Below the pieces are notes generated by a model, which saw only the letters and a program-made list of their open reading frames with translations, made no database searches and was not told where the DNA came from. Shown here piece by piece: positions 26,698 through 37,509 of a DNA stretch of 64,000 nt (positions within the stretch are counted from its first letter, which is position 1; every line of letters begins with the position of its first letter). A program made the position numbers and the translations under genes. This stretch comes from JACRCT01 sp049841135 (GTDB taxonomy: Bacteria > Myxococcota > Myxococcia > Myxococcales > UBA5297). Location of the stretch: assembly GCA_049841135.1 (NCBI GenBank), contig JASGHK010000005.1, forward strand, positions 1,488,001 to 1,552,000, in the 5' to 3' direction.

Positions 26698-29600
26698 CTA
26701 GCAGTCGCCCGCGCCGGCGGCGCAGCAGGTATTGGTCTTGGTCGAGCACTTCTGGTTGGTGCCGCAGCTCGCGCCGCCGTTGAGCTGCCAGCCGGTGCGG
26801 CTCTTGTCGGTGTCGCACTTCTCGCACGCGCCATTGCCCGAGCCGCCGTGGGTCGCGCCGTCGCCGTAGTAGGACCCGCCGATCCAGCAGCCGTCGTCGC
26901 ACCAGTTGTTGTGGCAGACGCCCTCGTTGTCGCCGCAGACGGTGCCCGCCGGCAGGTAGTTCCAGGAGTGCACCGCCTGGTGCTCCTTGCAGATGGCGCA
27001 CGGGTTCCAGGGGCTGATCTCGTCGGGGAAGAAGTAGTGCCCGCCGATGCCGCAGCCGTAGTCGCAGTGCCCGTCGTGGTTGCAGACCTTGTAGGTGGCG
27101 CAGTCCACGGCCTCGTGGCGCGGCTTCCAGTGGTAGTTGCTGTAGTTGATGTCGCAGATCTGGCAGAACTCCTTCGGGTTGACCTCGTCGTTCTCGTAGT
27201 ACTCGAGCGGCGCGGTCGGCGTCTCACGCTCGATGCAGCCCAGCCGGCACATGCGGCCGTCGGGGTCGTCGCCGCCCCACTCCTCCCAGCAGACCGAGTG
27301 CTTCTTGCAGTCGCTCCAGCCGAAGAACCAGCGCGAGGGGTCGCACTGCTTGCAGGTGTCCGACTCGTCGACGTCGGTCGTGGCCGGGTCGTCGGGGAAG
27401 GTCGACTTCTCGGGGTAGGGGACCCAGGTGTCGCCTTCCTTGATGAGGCAGATGGCGGTGCAGAGCTTGTGGTAGCACATCTTTCCCGACCCGCAGACCG
27501 TCTCGTCCGGCATCTGCGAGAGCTTGGTCGTGCTCTGGGCCGGGTCGCAGTACAGGCAGGCGTTCTCGGGGTTCTTCTCGCCCGGTCCGTAGTGCTTGTC
27601 GTTGACCACGCAGCCTTCTCCGCAGCCGCCGCCCAGGCAGGTCTTGCCGCCTGAGCACTCGGTGCCGTCGGCCTTGTTCGACCACTCCTTCGGGTTGTTG
27701 ATGTCGCAGGCCTGGCACTCGTTCTGCGGGTTGGTCGTGCCGTCTTTGTACTTGGTCTTGGTCTCGACGATGCTGTTGCCGCTGCCGGTGATGGTGGTGA
27801 TGGTGCAGCCGCCCAGGCACTGTCCGTTGATGCAGGTTCCCTCCGAGCAGGTCGCGCCGTCGTTGCGGCTGTAGCTGCCCACGGTCACCGCCGGCAGGCA
27901 CGCCTGGCACTCGTCCTCGGCGTCGACCGCCTGGGGCGCGACGAAGGCCCCGTCGATCCAGCAGCCGTCTTTGCAGGTCTTGCCCTCGCACACCTTGCCC
28001 GCCGCGCAGTTGCGCCCCGCCGGCGCCGCGGTCCAGGCGCTGGTGCTGGCGCTGACGTCGCAGACCTCGCAGGGGTTGACCGGGTTCTCCTGCAGGTCGA
28101 GCCGCACCTTGCCCGCGATGTTGCAGCCCTTCACGCAGGTGGCGGTGGCGTCGCACATCTTGCCGGAGCCGCAGGCCGTCCCCGACGCCTTGAAGCTCCA
28201 GTCGTTGGCGCTCTTGGCCAGGTCGCAGTAGCGGCACGGATTGGAGGGGTCGGCGGCGTTGTTGGCGTAGACGCTGCTGCCGATGACGCAGCCCGGCTGG
28301 CACTGCCCCTGGGCGTTGCAGGCGCCGGAGGAGCAGACCGTGCCGGAGATGCGCGGCGACCAGGCGCTGGTCGACAGCGCGGGCGCGCAGTACTGGCAGA
28401 CGTTGGCGGGGTTCACGGTGCCGGCGGCGTAGGGCGTGCCGCCGATGACGCACTGGCGGCCGCCGGCCGGGTCGCAGCTGGCGCCGGCGGCGCACACCTG
28501 GCCCGCGCCGCAGGTGGTGTCCAGCGGGCTGGGGGTGCCGGTGCAGGTGGCGGAGACCGTGCAGGCGTAGTCGGTGCAGGTCGCCGGCGTGCCGCTGGGC
28601 GTGCAGGGGGCGCCGACGGCGCGCAGGGCGTACTCGCACTTGCCGGTGGAGGGCTTGCACTGGCCGGTGCCGGCGTGGCAGGCGTCGGGCGTGGTGCAGG
28701 TCTCGGTGCCCACGCACAGGCCAGCGCTGCACTTGTCGCCCTTGGTGCAGTCCATGCCGTCGTTGCAGGTCTTGGTGGCGCAGTCCGAGTCGGCGCAGTC
28801 GACGAGGCCGTCGCAGTCGTCGTCGACCCCGTCGCTGCAGGAGCTTCTCGCTGTCGTTGCAGACGTGGTCGCACGAGCCGGCCTCGCAGTAGTGGCCGGC
28901 CGGGCAGGTGACGTTGACGCAGCCCGAGTCCAGGCAGCCGCCCTGGATGCAGGCCTGGCCGGCGGGGCACTTGATGCCGCCCGGGCAGTTCTTGGTCGTG
29001 CAGGTGCCGCCCACGCAGATCTCCCCGGTGGGGCAGTCGGTGGTCAGGCAGACGGTGTCCACGCAGGCCTCGGCCGCCTCGTCGCAGACCTGGCCGGGCG
29101 CGCAGGTGGTGCTGCCGCAGACGTTGGTGACGCAGTCGCCGCCCACGCAGATCTGGTCGGTGGGGCACTGCACGCCGGCGCAGGAAGGGGTCACGCAGAC
29201 GTCGTCGACGCAGTACTGGTCGGGCTTGCACGCCGCGGTGGCGCAGGTCGCGTCGCGGCAGGCGCCGGCCAGGCACAGCTGCCCGGCCTTGCAGCCGCCG
29301 GCGGGGCAGCCGGTGCCGGTGACGCACTGGCCGCCGGCGCAGACCTGGCCCGAGGGGCAGCTGACGCCGACGCAGCGGGTCTCGGTGCACTTGCCGTTGT
29401 CGCAGACCATGCCGCTGGCGCACGGCTGGTAGCCGGTGCTGCCGCCGCAGTAGGTGGGGTAGCAGGTGCCGCCGATGCACTGCTGTGCCCCGGGACAGGT
29501 GACCGAGGCGCACAGGGCGTCGACGCAGACCGAGTCGTTCTTGCAGACCTGGCCCTGCACGCAGGTGCCCGCGCCGCAGACGTTGCTGACGCAGGTGCCG

Positions 29601-30763
29601 GCCACGCAGATCTGGTCGGAGGAGCAGTGGGCCGAGTAGCAGTCGGGGCTGACGCAGCGCGCGCCGTCCTTGCTGCAGACCTCGCCGCTGCGGCAGGCGA
29701 CGCCGTTGCAGCTGTTGGGCACGCACTGACCCTGGGCGCAGGCCTTGCCGGCGGGGCACAGGGCGCCCACGCAGCGGGTGTCGACGCACCGGCCGGCGCT
29801 GCACAGCTGGCCCGTGGGGCAGTCGGCGGCGGCGCCGGTGCACTTGGTGGGCAGGCACTGGCCCGCGGCGCACTTCTCGCCGGTGGCGCAGGTCTTGCCC
29901 ACGCAGAGGACGTCGACGCAGGCGCTGCTGACGCAGGCCTGGCCCTGCACGCAGGTGGTCGAGCCGCAGGCGGCGGACTCGCACTTGCCCTTCACGCAGA
30001 CCTGGCTGGAGGTGCAGGTGACCGTGGCGCAGTCGGTGGTGACGCAGGTCTTGCCGTCCTTGGCGCAGGTCTCGCCGGCGCGGCAGGCCGGGCCGCTCTG
30101 GCAGGAGATGGGGGTGCAGACGCTGTCGACGCAGGTCTCGCCGCTGCCGCAGGTCTTGCCGCCGCACAGGCAGCCGGTGCCGCCCTGCGAGCAGTCGACG
30201 CACGCGCCGGCCTTGCAGGCCTTGCCGTCGGGGCAGCTCCTGTAGATGCAGTCGGCGTCCTGGCAGGTGCTGTCGTCCGCGCAGGCCTGGCCGGCGGGGC
30301 AGGCCGAGCCGTCGGGGCCGCAGTGCGACCAGATGCAGAGGCCGCCGGAGCAGACCTCGTCTTCGGCGCAGAGCGTGGCGAAGCAGCTGGCCTCGACGCA
30401 GGAGGCGGTCATCGGGTCGCAGATCAGGTTGTCGCTGCAGGTCTTGCCGCCGTTGCAGGTGGGGCTGACGCACTTGCCGCCGGGGACGCAGACCGTGCCG
30501 GTCTTGCACTTCACGTCGGCGCAATCGAAGGGGACGCAGACGTCTTCCTTGCTGCAGACCTCGTTCTCGCTGCAGGCCTCGCTCTGGCAGGTGGTGGGGC
30601 GGCAGTAGTTGCCGGCGCAGACGGTGCCCGTGGGGCACTTGGCGCCCGAGGCGCACCACTTCAGGCCCGAGGGCGGCGGGCAGGCGGTGAGGAGCGCCGC
30701 GCAGGCCGCCAGCGCCAGGCCCAACGCGGCCTGACGGCAAGGGAAGGAGCGAGAAATCTTCAT
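26698..30763 (-). pseudogene. Giant Cys-rich repeat lipoprotein, frameshifted
   Basis: About 1355 residues after repair. The N-terminus MKISRSFPCRQAALGLALAA is a signal with lipobox LLTAC. The first half is some 25 units of 23-25 residues with pattern C-x2-G-x-x-C-x2-G-x-C-V (CPSGQVCAGGQCV, CAPGQVCDEAAEACV). One MopE-type Asp repeat bridges to a second half of longer Cys modules (NPCRYCDLAKSANDWSFKASG type). The two reading frames meet at 28841-28845: removing one C from GAAGCTCCTGC gives CNDSEKSCSDGVDDDCDG, the expected MopE repeat. Likely a surface-exposed, disulphide-stabilised filament or adhesin-like protein; this is inference. Confidence 0.8.
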
Positions 30764-31108
30764 CGGCGCCTCGGGGTCGGGTGAGTGGGACGATTTTGCC
30801 ACCCGGCAGAGCGCGCGGGTAGTACCGGGCCTGCGGGCTCGGGGCAACCCTGTTCCGGCTGATCGGGGGTGGTGCCGGGCTTCCACGCGCCTCCACGCCC
30901 GGGGCGCCTTTCAAACCGATGGGTTCAGCCGAAGCGCGCTGTCGGTCGGTGGGGCGGGCCTCCGAGCCCGGGACGCGCTCGAGCATTTCGTCGGGGCGGC
31001 GCGCGTCGCGACAGACGCGGAGCGCGCCAACGAAAGCAGGAACGCGAAGGTGCCCCGGCGCGGAGGCCGGAAGCTCCCAGTTGCAGCCAGCCACCGGCCT
31101 CGCCCAGA
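30764..31108. other. 345-bp intergenic region with GTAGTRCCGGG repeats
   Basis: No gene supported. It separates two divergent genes. It carries two direct copies of the GTAGTGCCGGGCCTCC...CCCGGGGC family (30819-30850 and 30869-30916) and one inverted copy near 31053-31076. I do not see a convincing promoter in either direction. Confidence 0.6.
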
Positions 31109-31672
31109 ATGCGCGACATGCTCTCCGCCCCCAAGCTCCGCCACTTCCTGCAGTCCGTCCCCGTCCTCGCCGGCCTCGAGGGCCGCAGCCTGGACAGCGT
31201 CATCCGCGTCCTGAAGCGCCAGACCTTCGCGCCGGACGCGCTGGTCTGCACCGAGGGGGAGCTGGGCCGCACGATGTACATCGTGGAGAGCGGCGAGGTG
31301 GAGGTGCTGCGCAACAACAAGACGGGCCACCCGGTGCCCATCGTGCGCCTCGGCCGCGGCGAGTGCTTCGGCGAGATGGCGCTGGTCGAGCTCGAGGCCC
31401 GCTCGGCGAACGTGGTCGCGCGCTCGCGCTGCACCACCTACTCGCTCAACAACTTCGACCTGTACCAGCTCTTCAAGCAGGACAACTTCGCCTTCACCAT
31501 CGTCCTGCAGAACGTCTGCCGGCTCCTCTCGCGCCGCCTGCGCAAGGCCGACAGCCGCATCGCCGAGTTCCTGTCCGGCCCGGCGGCGGCCCACAAGCCT
31601 GCGAAGAAGCCCGCGAAGGCCAAGCCGGCCCGCCGCGCCGCGAAGAAGCCTCGCGCAGCCAAGGGCCGCTAG
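31109..31672 (+). CDS. Cyclic nucleotide-binding domain protein with histone H1-like tail
   Basis: 187 residues. Residues about 8-130 are a cNMP-binding (Crp/PKA-type) beta-barrel: VCTEGELGRTMYIVESGEVEV and LGRGECFGEMALVELEARSANVV, the phosphate-binding cassette with G-E near R-S-A. No helix-turn-helix follows. Instead the C-terminus (about 155-187) is Lys/Ala/Pro-rich (AKKPAKAKPARRAAKKPRAA), like the tail of histone H1 or myxobacterial KapB/CarD-type proteins. It may therefore sense cAMP or a related ligand and bind DNA or another acidic partner non-specifically. Starts at ATG 31109 or 31118. Single gene. Confidence 0.8.
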   Translation: MRDMLSAPKLRHFLQSVPVLAGLEGRSLDSVIRVLKRQTFAPDALVCTEGELGRTMYIVESGEVEVLRNNKTGHPVPIVRLGRGECFGEMALVELEARSANVVARSRCTTYSLNNFDLYQLFKQDNFAFTIVLQNVCRLLSRRLRKADSRIAEFLSGPAAAHKPAKKPAKAKPARRAAKKPRAAKGR

Positions 31673-31734
31673 GTCAGCCCGCAGTCAGAAGCGCAGGTCC
31701 CGAAGCCAGGGTCGGCCCTGAGCTCGTTGTTCGG

Positions 31735-32091
31735 CTAGCCGTGGAGGCGCTGCCAGAGGTTCCCCTGGCCAGCGTGCGACGCTCTCAGCACCGCGCCCAG
31801 GGTGAGCAGGCCGAGCGCCAGCACGATCTGCCCTCCGAGGATCACGCGGTTGACGTTGATGGCCGGGCGCCAGCGCACCTTGCCCCCGGTCACCTCGTAG
31901 ACCCCGAGGGGCTTGGCCGTCATGCCGAAGCCACCTCCCTCTCCCTGCGGCGTGGCCCCGCCCCCGCCGCCTCCTCCGGTCACCAGCGCAGCGGGGATCA
32001 CGGTCACGCCGTCCCGCTCGATGGGCTCCCCGAAGACGCGACGGACCGCCATCGTGTCGCTCGCGCGCTCGATCACCTGGTCGACGCCCAT
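31735..32091 (-). CDS. GerW/YtfJ-family (sporulation-associated) protein
   Basis: 118 residues. It has the YtfJ hallmark: a conserved strand FGEPIERDGVTVIPAALVTGG with a long glycine run, then GFGMTAKPLGVYEVTGGKVRW, and a C-terminal hydrophobic helix (ILGGQIVLALGLLTLGAVLRA). In Bacillus the homologue GerW is needed for proper germination; in myxobacteria the role is unknown. Tail-anchored membrane topology is likely. It converges on the cNMP-domain gene 62 bp away. Confidence 0.8.
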   Translation of the reverse strand: MGVDQVIERASDTMAVRRVFGEPIERDGVTVIPAALVTGGGGGGGATPQGEGGGFGMTAKPLGVYEVTGGKVRWRPAINVNRVILGGQIVLALGLLTLGAVLRASHAGQGNLWQRLHG

Positions 32092-32185
32092 GGAAATTCC
32101 CCCTCCGCGCCGAAAGATAGGTCCGCGAACCGCGCTCGCGTCCGACTCACTCCTTCGGCACCCGGTCTTCCGAGCGCCAACGCTC

Positions 32186-33388
32186 CTACCGGGCCGGCAG
32201 CGCGAAGTGGGGCGCGCTGAAGGACAGCTCCTCGTTGGCCGCCGGCACGGTCACCGCGAAGCTCGTGTCGATCCCCGCGGGCGTGCGCTGGACGATCAGC
32301 CCGACCTGGGTGCCGGTGGCGCCGACCTGCCCGCCCTTCACCGCGATGCCGCTGGCGCCGGAGTCGACGAGCAGCTGCGCCCGCTGGTTGCCGGACAGCT
32401 CGACGTCCTCGATCCGCGCCTGGCTGCTGGCGAACAGGCCCACGCCGTCGCCCACCTCGCTCGTCAGCCCGCCCTCGACGATGGTCGTCGCCAGCTCGGT
32501 CTGGGCGATCCGCCCGCCGCTGACCTTCACGCCCAGCGAGTCGCGCGCGCCCACGCCCACCAGCCGGTTCTTCTCCACCGTGCAGCCCTGCAGCGTCACC
32601 GCCGGCGCCGAGTCGCTGCCGCGCAGGCCCTGCATCCAGACGCCGCGCCCGGTGTTGGAGCTGACCGCGACCGCCTTGAGCGTGGCCGTCGTCGAGGCGC
32701 CGTCGATGAGCACGCCCACCTGCCGGTTCTTCTCCACGACCGTGCCGTCCATCTCCAGCGTCCCGCCGTGGCTGACCACCACGCCCACGCCGTTGGCCAC
32801 CTCCTGGCCGACGTTCTCGGCGATGCGCCCGCCCACCGCCACCACCTTGGCGGCGTGCACCACCAGGCCGAAGCCGTTGCCGGTGAGGACCACGTCCTTG
32901 AGCGACGCCAGCGGATCGCCCCGGCCGCAGTCCTCCTCGCACCAGGCGGCGAGGCCGATGTTGGAGGCGTTGCGCACCGTGGTGCGCAGGAGCTTCGCCT
33001 TGAGCCCGTCGACGCGCACGCCCAGGTCGCGCGCGGTGACCGTCACGTCCACCACCGCCGCGCCGGCCTGGAGCGCCACGGCCGGCACCAGGTCCAGGTT
33101 CCCGGCGATCTCCACCGCGGCGTCCTTCTTGGCGACGAGCGTCACGCCCGCGGGGACGGTGAAGGCGCCCGCGTAGGTGCCGGCGGAGGCGACGACGCAC
33201 TCGCCGGACCTGGCCTTGGAGAGGGCGTCGGTGAGCGCTGCGGCGTCGGCGACCTCGTGGAGCACCGAGCAGGTCACGTCGTCGGGGACGAGCTTCGGCT
33301 CGGGCACGGGCGTCCCGTTCGAGCACGAGCAGGCGGCCGAGAGGGTCGCGGCGGCGACGACGACAGCGACGGCGAGGCGGTTCTTCAT
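32186..33388 (-). CDS. Right-handed beta-helix lipoprotein (second of a coupled pair)
   Basis: 400 residues; lipoprotein signal (AVVVAAATLSAACSCSN). The body is a PbH1-type parallel beta-helix: successive rungs such as VALQAGAAVVDVTVTARDLGV, LRTTVRNASNIGLAAW, LKDVVLTGNGFGLVVHAAK and VRIAENVGQEV-type segments, each about 22-26 residues with a buried V/L/I ladder and N/G/S turns. Beta-helices of this kind often bind or cleave polysaccharide, but no catalytic Asp/His cluster is evident. Its ATG (33388) overlaps the stop of the upstream beta-helix gene by four bases, so translation is coupled. Confidence 0.8.
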   Translation of the reverse strand: MKNRLAVAVVVAAATLSAACSCSNGTPVPEPKLVPDDVTCSVLHEVADAAALTDALSKARSGECVVASAGTYAGAFTVPAGVTLVAKKDAAVEIAGNLDLVPAVALQAGAAVVDVTVTARDLGVRVDGLKAKLLRTTVRNASNIGLAAWCEEDCGRGDPLASLKDVVLTGNGFGLVVHAAKVVAVGGRIAENVGQEVANGVGVVVSHGGTLEMDGTVVEKNRQVGVLIDGASTTATLKAVAVSSNTGRGVWMQGLRGSDSAPAVTLQGCTVEKNRLVGVGARDSLGVKVSGGRIAQTELATTIVEGGLTSEVGDGVGLFASSQARIEDVELSGNQRAQLLVDSGASGIAVKGGQVGATGTQVGLIVQRTPAGIDTSFAVTVPAANEELSFSAPHFALPAR

Positions 33389-36300
33389 GGCTGGCTCCCT
33401 GCGTCCGGCGAGTGCTGCATCGGCCCGATGGTGGGCACCGGCACCACCTCGCTCGCGAGGTCGGTGCCGTTCTCGAAGACTTTGACTGCGACGAGCCCGG
33501 TCGAGAAGTCGAACGAGGGCTCGAGGACGTTCATCGCCACCAGGTTGCGCGCGAGCAGGCCGCGGCGGGCGGTCAACTCTGCTCCCGCGCCCAGCTGCAG
33601 CCCGATGAGCGGGCTCTTCTCGATGACGAAGTCGGACAGCTCGAGGCGGCTGCCGGGGTGGAAGACGCCCGCCCCGGTCCCGCCGCCCTTGCAGGCGCTG
33701 CCGCAGGTGGCGTCGCGGGTGTCGCTGATGGTGACGGCGGTCGCGGACAGCTGCCCGGTGACGAGCGCGAGCAGGGCGGTGTGCCGGGCGCGGTCGATGC
33801 GCACCCGGGTCAGCGAGAGGCGCGCCTGGCTCTGCGAGACCAGCCCGTAGCCGCCGCGCCCGCTCTCCTCTTCGCTGTCGAGGTCGCGCACGACGACGTC
33901 GGTCGCGGTCACCACCGCCGTGGGCCCCGAGGCGATGAGCCCCATGTCGCGCGCTCGCTCGACCAGCAGCCGCTCGATCGTCGCCGGGGTCGCGGCGAGC
34001 TGCACGCCCCAGCCGTAGACGCGCTCGGCGCTGCTGCGAACGTCGCGGACGATGACGTCGCGCGCCTCGAGCGAGCCTTCGTAGGTGAGGATGCCGGTGC
34101 CGGAGGTCCGCTCGAAGAGCAGGCGCTGGGCGTCGACGGGGCTGCCGCCGAAGACCCCGAGCCCCTCGTCCGAGAGGTCCGAGGCCGCGACGTCGCGCAG
34201 CGTCAGGCCGCTCGCCGCGCTGGCCTCCAGGCCGGACACCGCGCGGGCGACCCAGACGCGCTGCAGGCTCGCCCGGGCCTGGTTCTGGACCGCGAGGCCG
34301 ACGCCGAAGGCGCCGCTCTTGAGCTGCGGCTGGGTGTCGAGGATGACGGCGTCAAAGAGCGTGAGCGAGGACCCCGCCCCGTCGGCGCCGGTGGCGACGT
34401 CGCGGCTGGTGGAGACGAGCAGGCGGGTGAGGATGGCCTTGGCGCCGAACTGCACGTCGACGCCGCGGCCGAAGGAGCCGGTGGAGTCCGGCTGGGTGTC
34501 GCGGGTCACGAGATTGGTGAGGGTGACGACGGCCCGGGTCCCGGAGGAGCGAACCGCGTCGGTGGTCGCGCGCTCGACGAGGACGCGCGCACCGGAGATC
34601 GCCGCGTTCTCGGCCGCCACCAGGCCGCTGCCCAGCTGCCCGCCGACGCGGACCTTGGCGACGTCGCGGACGGCGAGGTCGCTCACCGAGAGCGTGGTCG
34701 TCTCGCCGCTGCCGGTGACCATCACCGCCACGTCGGCCACCTTCTCGACCCGGCCGCGCGAGAGCTTCGACCTGGGCGCCTGCCTCCATCGACACGCCGC
34801 GGCCATTGGTCTTGTCGGCCGAGGGCCGGCAGTCGCGCACGACGAAGTCGGTCATCTTCACCGTGGCCTTGCCGATGCCCAGGCCGGACATGGTGGGGCG
34901 GTCGATCACCAGGCGCGTGGCTTCGAAGGTGGCGCTGCTGTCGAGCCAGACGCCCAGGCCGAACGAGCCGTCGCCGGCGGGCAGGGTGTCGCGCACGAGC
35001 ACGTCGGTCAGCGTCAGGCGCGAGCTCGGGTCGAAGCAGACCAGCGCCGCCTCGCGGGTGTCGACGACGGCCGCGCGGGTCAGGTTGGCCACTCCGGCGG
35101 CGTCGACCTCCAGGCCGTTGCCCAGGACGCCGTCACTGCGGCTGCGCATCCCGGAGATCCACAGATTGCTCGCGGTCAGCGCCCCGCTCTGCGCGACCTG
35201 CATGGCCTGGCCGACGCCCTGGACGATCGCCGCGCGCTGCAGGGTGACCACCGCGCCGTCGCCGGTGAACAGGCCGCGGGCGTCGCCGTCGAGCGAGCGG
35301 GCGCGCAGGTCGCGGATCGCGAGATCGGTGGCGTCGAGCTTGCCCTTGGCGGCGACGCGGATCGAGGCGCCGGGCACTTCTTCGACGGTCACGTCCGAGA
35401 ACACGGCGCTGGTTCCGGTGACGAGCACCGCCGCCGAGGAGGCGGTCTGACCCGACTGGCCGAAGCCCAGGACCTGGAGGTCGGACACGGTCGCGACGCC
35501 GGTGCCGCCGGTGACCTTGAGGGCCGCGCCGGTCGCCGCGAGGATGCGCACGCCGCGCACGGTGCTCGCCGCGGTCCGGTCGCGCAGCTCGAGGCCGAGG
35601 CCATTCGCCAAGCCCAGGTCCGAGACGAGCGCAGCGGCAGAGCCTCGAATCGAGAGCAAGGTGTTCGCAGTGCCGGTGAGGTGGGCGAGGCTGGGGCAGG
35701 CGCCGACGATGGCGACGCCAGTGCTGACGACAGCGGCGCCGGCGTGGTCGCCAGCGGACAGGGCGATGACGTCGCCTGCGATGGCGGCGGCGATGGCAGC
35801 GTCGAGGGTCGGGTAGGGGGCCAGGCGGGATCCGTCGGGCGTGGCGGTCGCGCCGGTCTTCACGAAGCGCAGCGTGCCGGCGAAGCCCGGGGCGCGGCGG
35901 CGGAGCTCGGCGTCGTCGGGCCAGTCCTCGTCGGCGGCCGGGCAGGGATTGCCGACGCGGACGCAGGTGCCGGAGGCCAGGGAGAAGCGCTCGCCGTCGG
36001 GGCAGGCGGTGGGCGAAGGCGGCGTGCAGATGGAGGTAGCGGGCACACCGGAAGGCGTCCCGGCGTCGCCGGTGAAGAGGGGCGAGGGGGTCCAGCCCGC
36101 GGGGCAGGTCCAGTCGGTGAGCGCGGGGGCTGCGGGCAAGCAGATGCCGCGGTCGGCGAAGCCCTCGGAGGCCGACCACTGTCCACTCGGGCAGTCGGCT
36201 TCGGGCGTTCCCTGGGGCTTGGCCGGCAGGCACAGACCACGGCCCGAGAACCCAGCGTCTTCGAGGTACAGGCCGCTCGGGCAGTCGGCTTCGGGAGTTC

Positions 36301-36496
36301 CGCGTGGGGTCTCGGGAGCGCACTCTCCCAGCGCCGTCAGGCCCCAGCCGCAGTCCGGGCTCGCGTCGCGGCCGGCGGGCATGGCGTCGGCACCAGCGGG
36401 CGCGCCGGCATCGGGGGTCTCCACCGGCGGGGGCGGGCAGGCGGTCAGCAGCGCGCAGAAGAGCGGGGCGAAAACCCGGTGTCGCGTCTGGAACAC
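33385..36496 (-). pseudogene. Large right-handed beta-helix lipoprotein, frameshifted
   Basis: About 1036 residues after repair. From the probable GTG start at 36496 (VFQTRHRVFAPLFCALLTAC) it is a lipoprotein. Three Cys/Pro-rich repeats of GTPEADCPSGLYLEDAGFSG type follow. A PPX-like pectate-lyase region starts at LRFVKTGATATPDGSRLAPY with the motif AIAAAIAGDVIALSAGDHAG, then about 25 beta-helix rungs. The frame breaks near 34762-34766: deleting one C in TCGAAGCTCTCG links GVSMEAGAQVE to VSRGRVEKVADVAVMV and keeps the rung spacing. It overlaps the next beta-helix gene by ATGA. Likely surface-located; function unknown. Confidence 0.8.
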
Positions 36497-36588
36497 GGTC
36501 AGACCCCACGGGCCAGCGAGGAGCAGGCTGCTTAGCGGAGACAAGAACGACGGGTCAAGGCAGGGCGCTCCCACGGGCTTCTGCTCAC

Positions 36589-36616
36589 CTGATGGAGGCT
36601 GCCGCGACAGGTCGCA
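36589..36616. repeat. 28-bp dispersed repeat, copy 1
   Basis: CTGATGGAGGCTGCCGCGAC followed by AGGTCGCA. It recurs inverted at 48095-48122 with one mismatch. Sequence around the two copies does not align further by eye. It may be the end of a decayed mobile element. Confidence 0.55.
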
Positions 36617-36974
36617 TCGAAAGTGGGCGCAGCAGGCAAGCATTCGAAGAGACAGCTGATTTTCGAGCCGGGCGGCAGAGCCGGCACCAGGGGCGCCGAA
36701 GGCAACCAGAACCCAGCTGTGGGTCGCCTCTGCACCAAGGACACATGGCTCTCGAGTGCGACGTGAGAGTGGCTCCGCAGGTTCTCGGTGGTTCGCCCAG
36801 CGCTTGAGCTTCTATTGAAGGAGGACTGGCCGGCGCTTGGCGGCAGGTCATGACAGCCAGGCTGGCGAAGTTGAGCAACGTCCAACCACGCCGCCTCGCG
36901 CTGGTCGGTGACTTCGAAGAAGTGCCGCGATGGGTGACAAGGAAGGGCGTGGGGGTCTCGGAGACGAGGTCTCC

Positions 36975-37086
36975 GTAACGCAACCTATCCGTCACATTAC
37001 GACCATTAATGCGACCGATACGTATCATTATAATGCTGCATATCGGTAGCATTACCGAGACTATTGTAACTTATCGGCAGCATTAT
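36975..37086. other. AT-rich patch with short palindromes
   Basis: Roughly 110 bp in which A+T far exceeds the surroundings. TATCGGTAGCATTA and TATCGGCAGCATTA repeat, and self-complementary octamers and decamers (CATTAATG, GATACGTATC, ATTATAAT) are closely packed. Could be a protein-binding array, a nucleoid-protein site, a decayed insertion, or an unstable (unwinding) element. Confidence 0.5.
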
Positions 37087-37138
37087 CTCAGGGCTCTCTG
37101 GGAGACCCCGAGGGCCTCCTGCCTGCCGGCTCGTGGCT

Positions 37139-37210
37139 GGTCTTGAAGAATCTGACCGTGCTGGTTCCGAAGAGTCTGACCGCTCGCGTTCCGGAAATTC
37201 TGACCCGCAT
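37139..37210. repeat. Three tandem 24-bp units
   Basis: GGTCTTGAAGAATCTGACCG-type unit at 37139-37162, GGTTCCGAAGAGTCTGACCG at 37163-37186 and CGTTCCGGAAATTCTGACCC at 37187-37210; about 70 percent identical, sharing TTC-GAA-NTCTGACC. No spacers, so not a CRISPR. Confidence 0.65.
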
Positions 37211-37509
37211 CTCGGGAGTCGCATCGGGGGCCTGGGCCAGACCCTGAGGTTCCTCACAAGCTCTCCCATCCCACCGCGTCACTCGGAGCCAGCATCCAGG
37301 AAAGCCAGGAGTTCGGCGGAGAGGCTCGGGGTGGAAGAGCGAGGCGAGTGCCAACCCTTCGGTCTGCAGAGCGCCGTGCCACCCGAGCATCCCGATCCCT
37401 GAAGTCTGTCTCCCTTAGAAGCCAGCCAAAGAGGTCTTTGGCTCAGAGCGACGAATCGACCTCCGAACGCATGTGAGCCGACTCCTGCTCTATGGGAGGG
37501 CCAGCGCGC

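Larger units (their letters stand above)
36497..37509. other. 1-kb gene-free region with an AT-rich patch and 24-bp repeats
   Basis: Between two minus-strand genes. I find no convincing gene. It contains the 28-bp dispersed repeat (36589-36616), an A+T-rich patch (about 36975-37086) with palindromes CATTAATG, GATACGTATC and ATTATAAT, and three tandem 24-bp units (37139-37210). Base composition in the patch is unlike anything else in the window. Confidence 0.6.

Noticed and set aside
36585..37052. 155-codon open frame on the minus strand in the gene-free kilobase
   Set aside because: It crosses the AT-rich palindromic patch and the dispersed repeat, has no motif and has no ribosome-binding site.
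37139..37210. Short CRISPR-like array
   Set aside because: Three adjoining imperfect 24-bp units with no spacers and no cas genes in the window.
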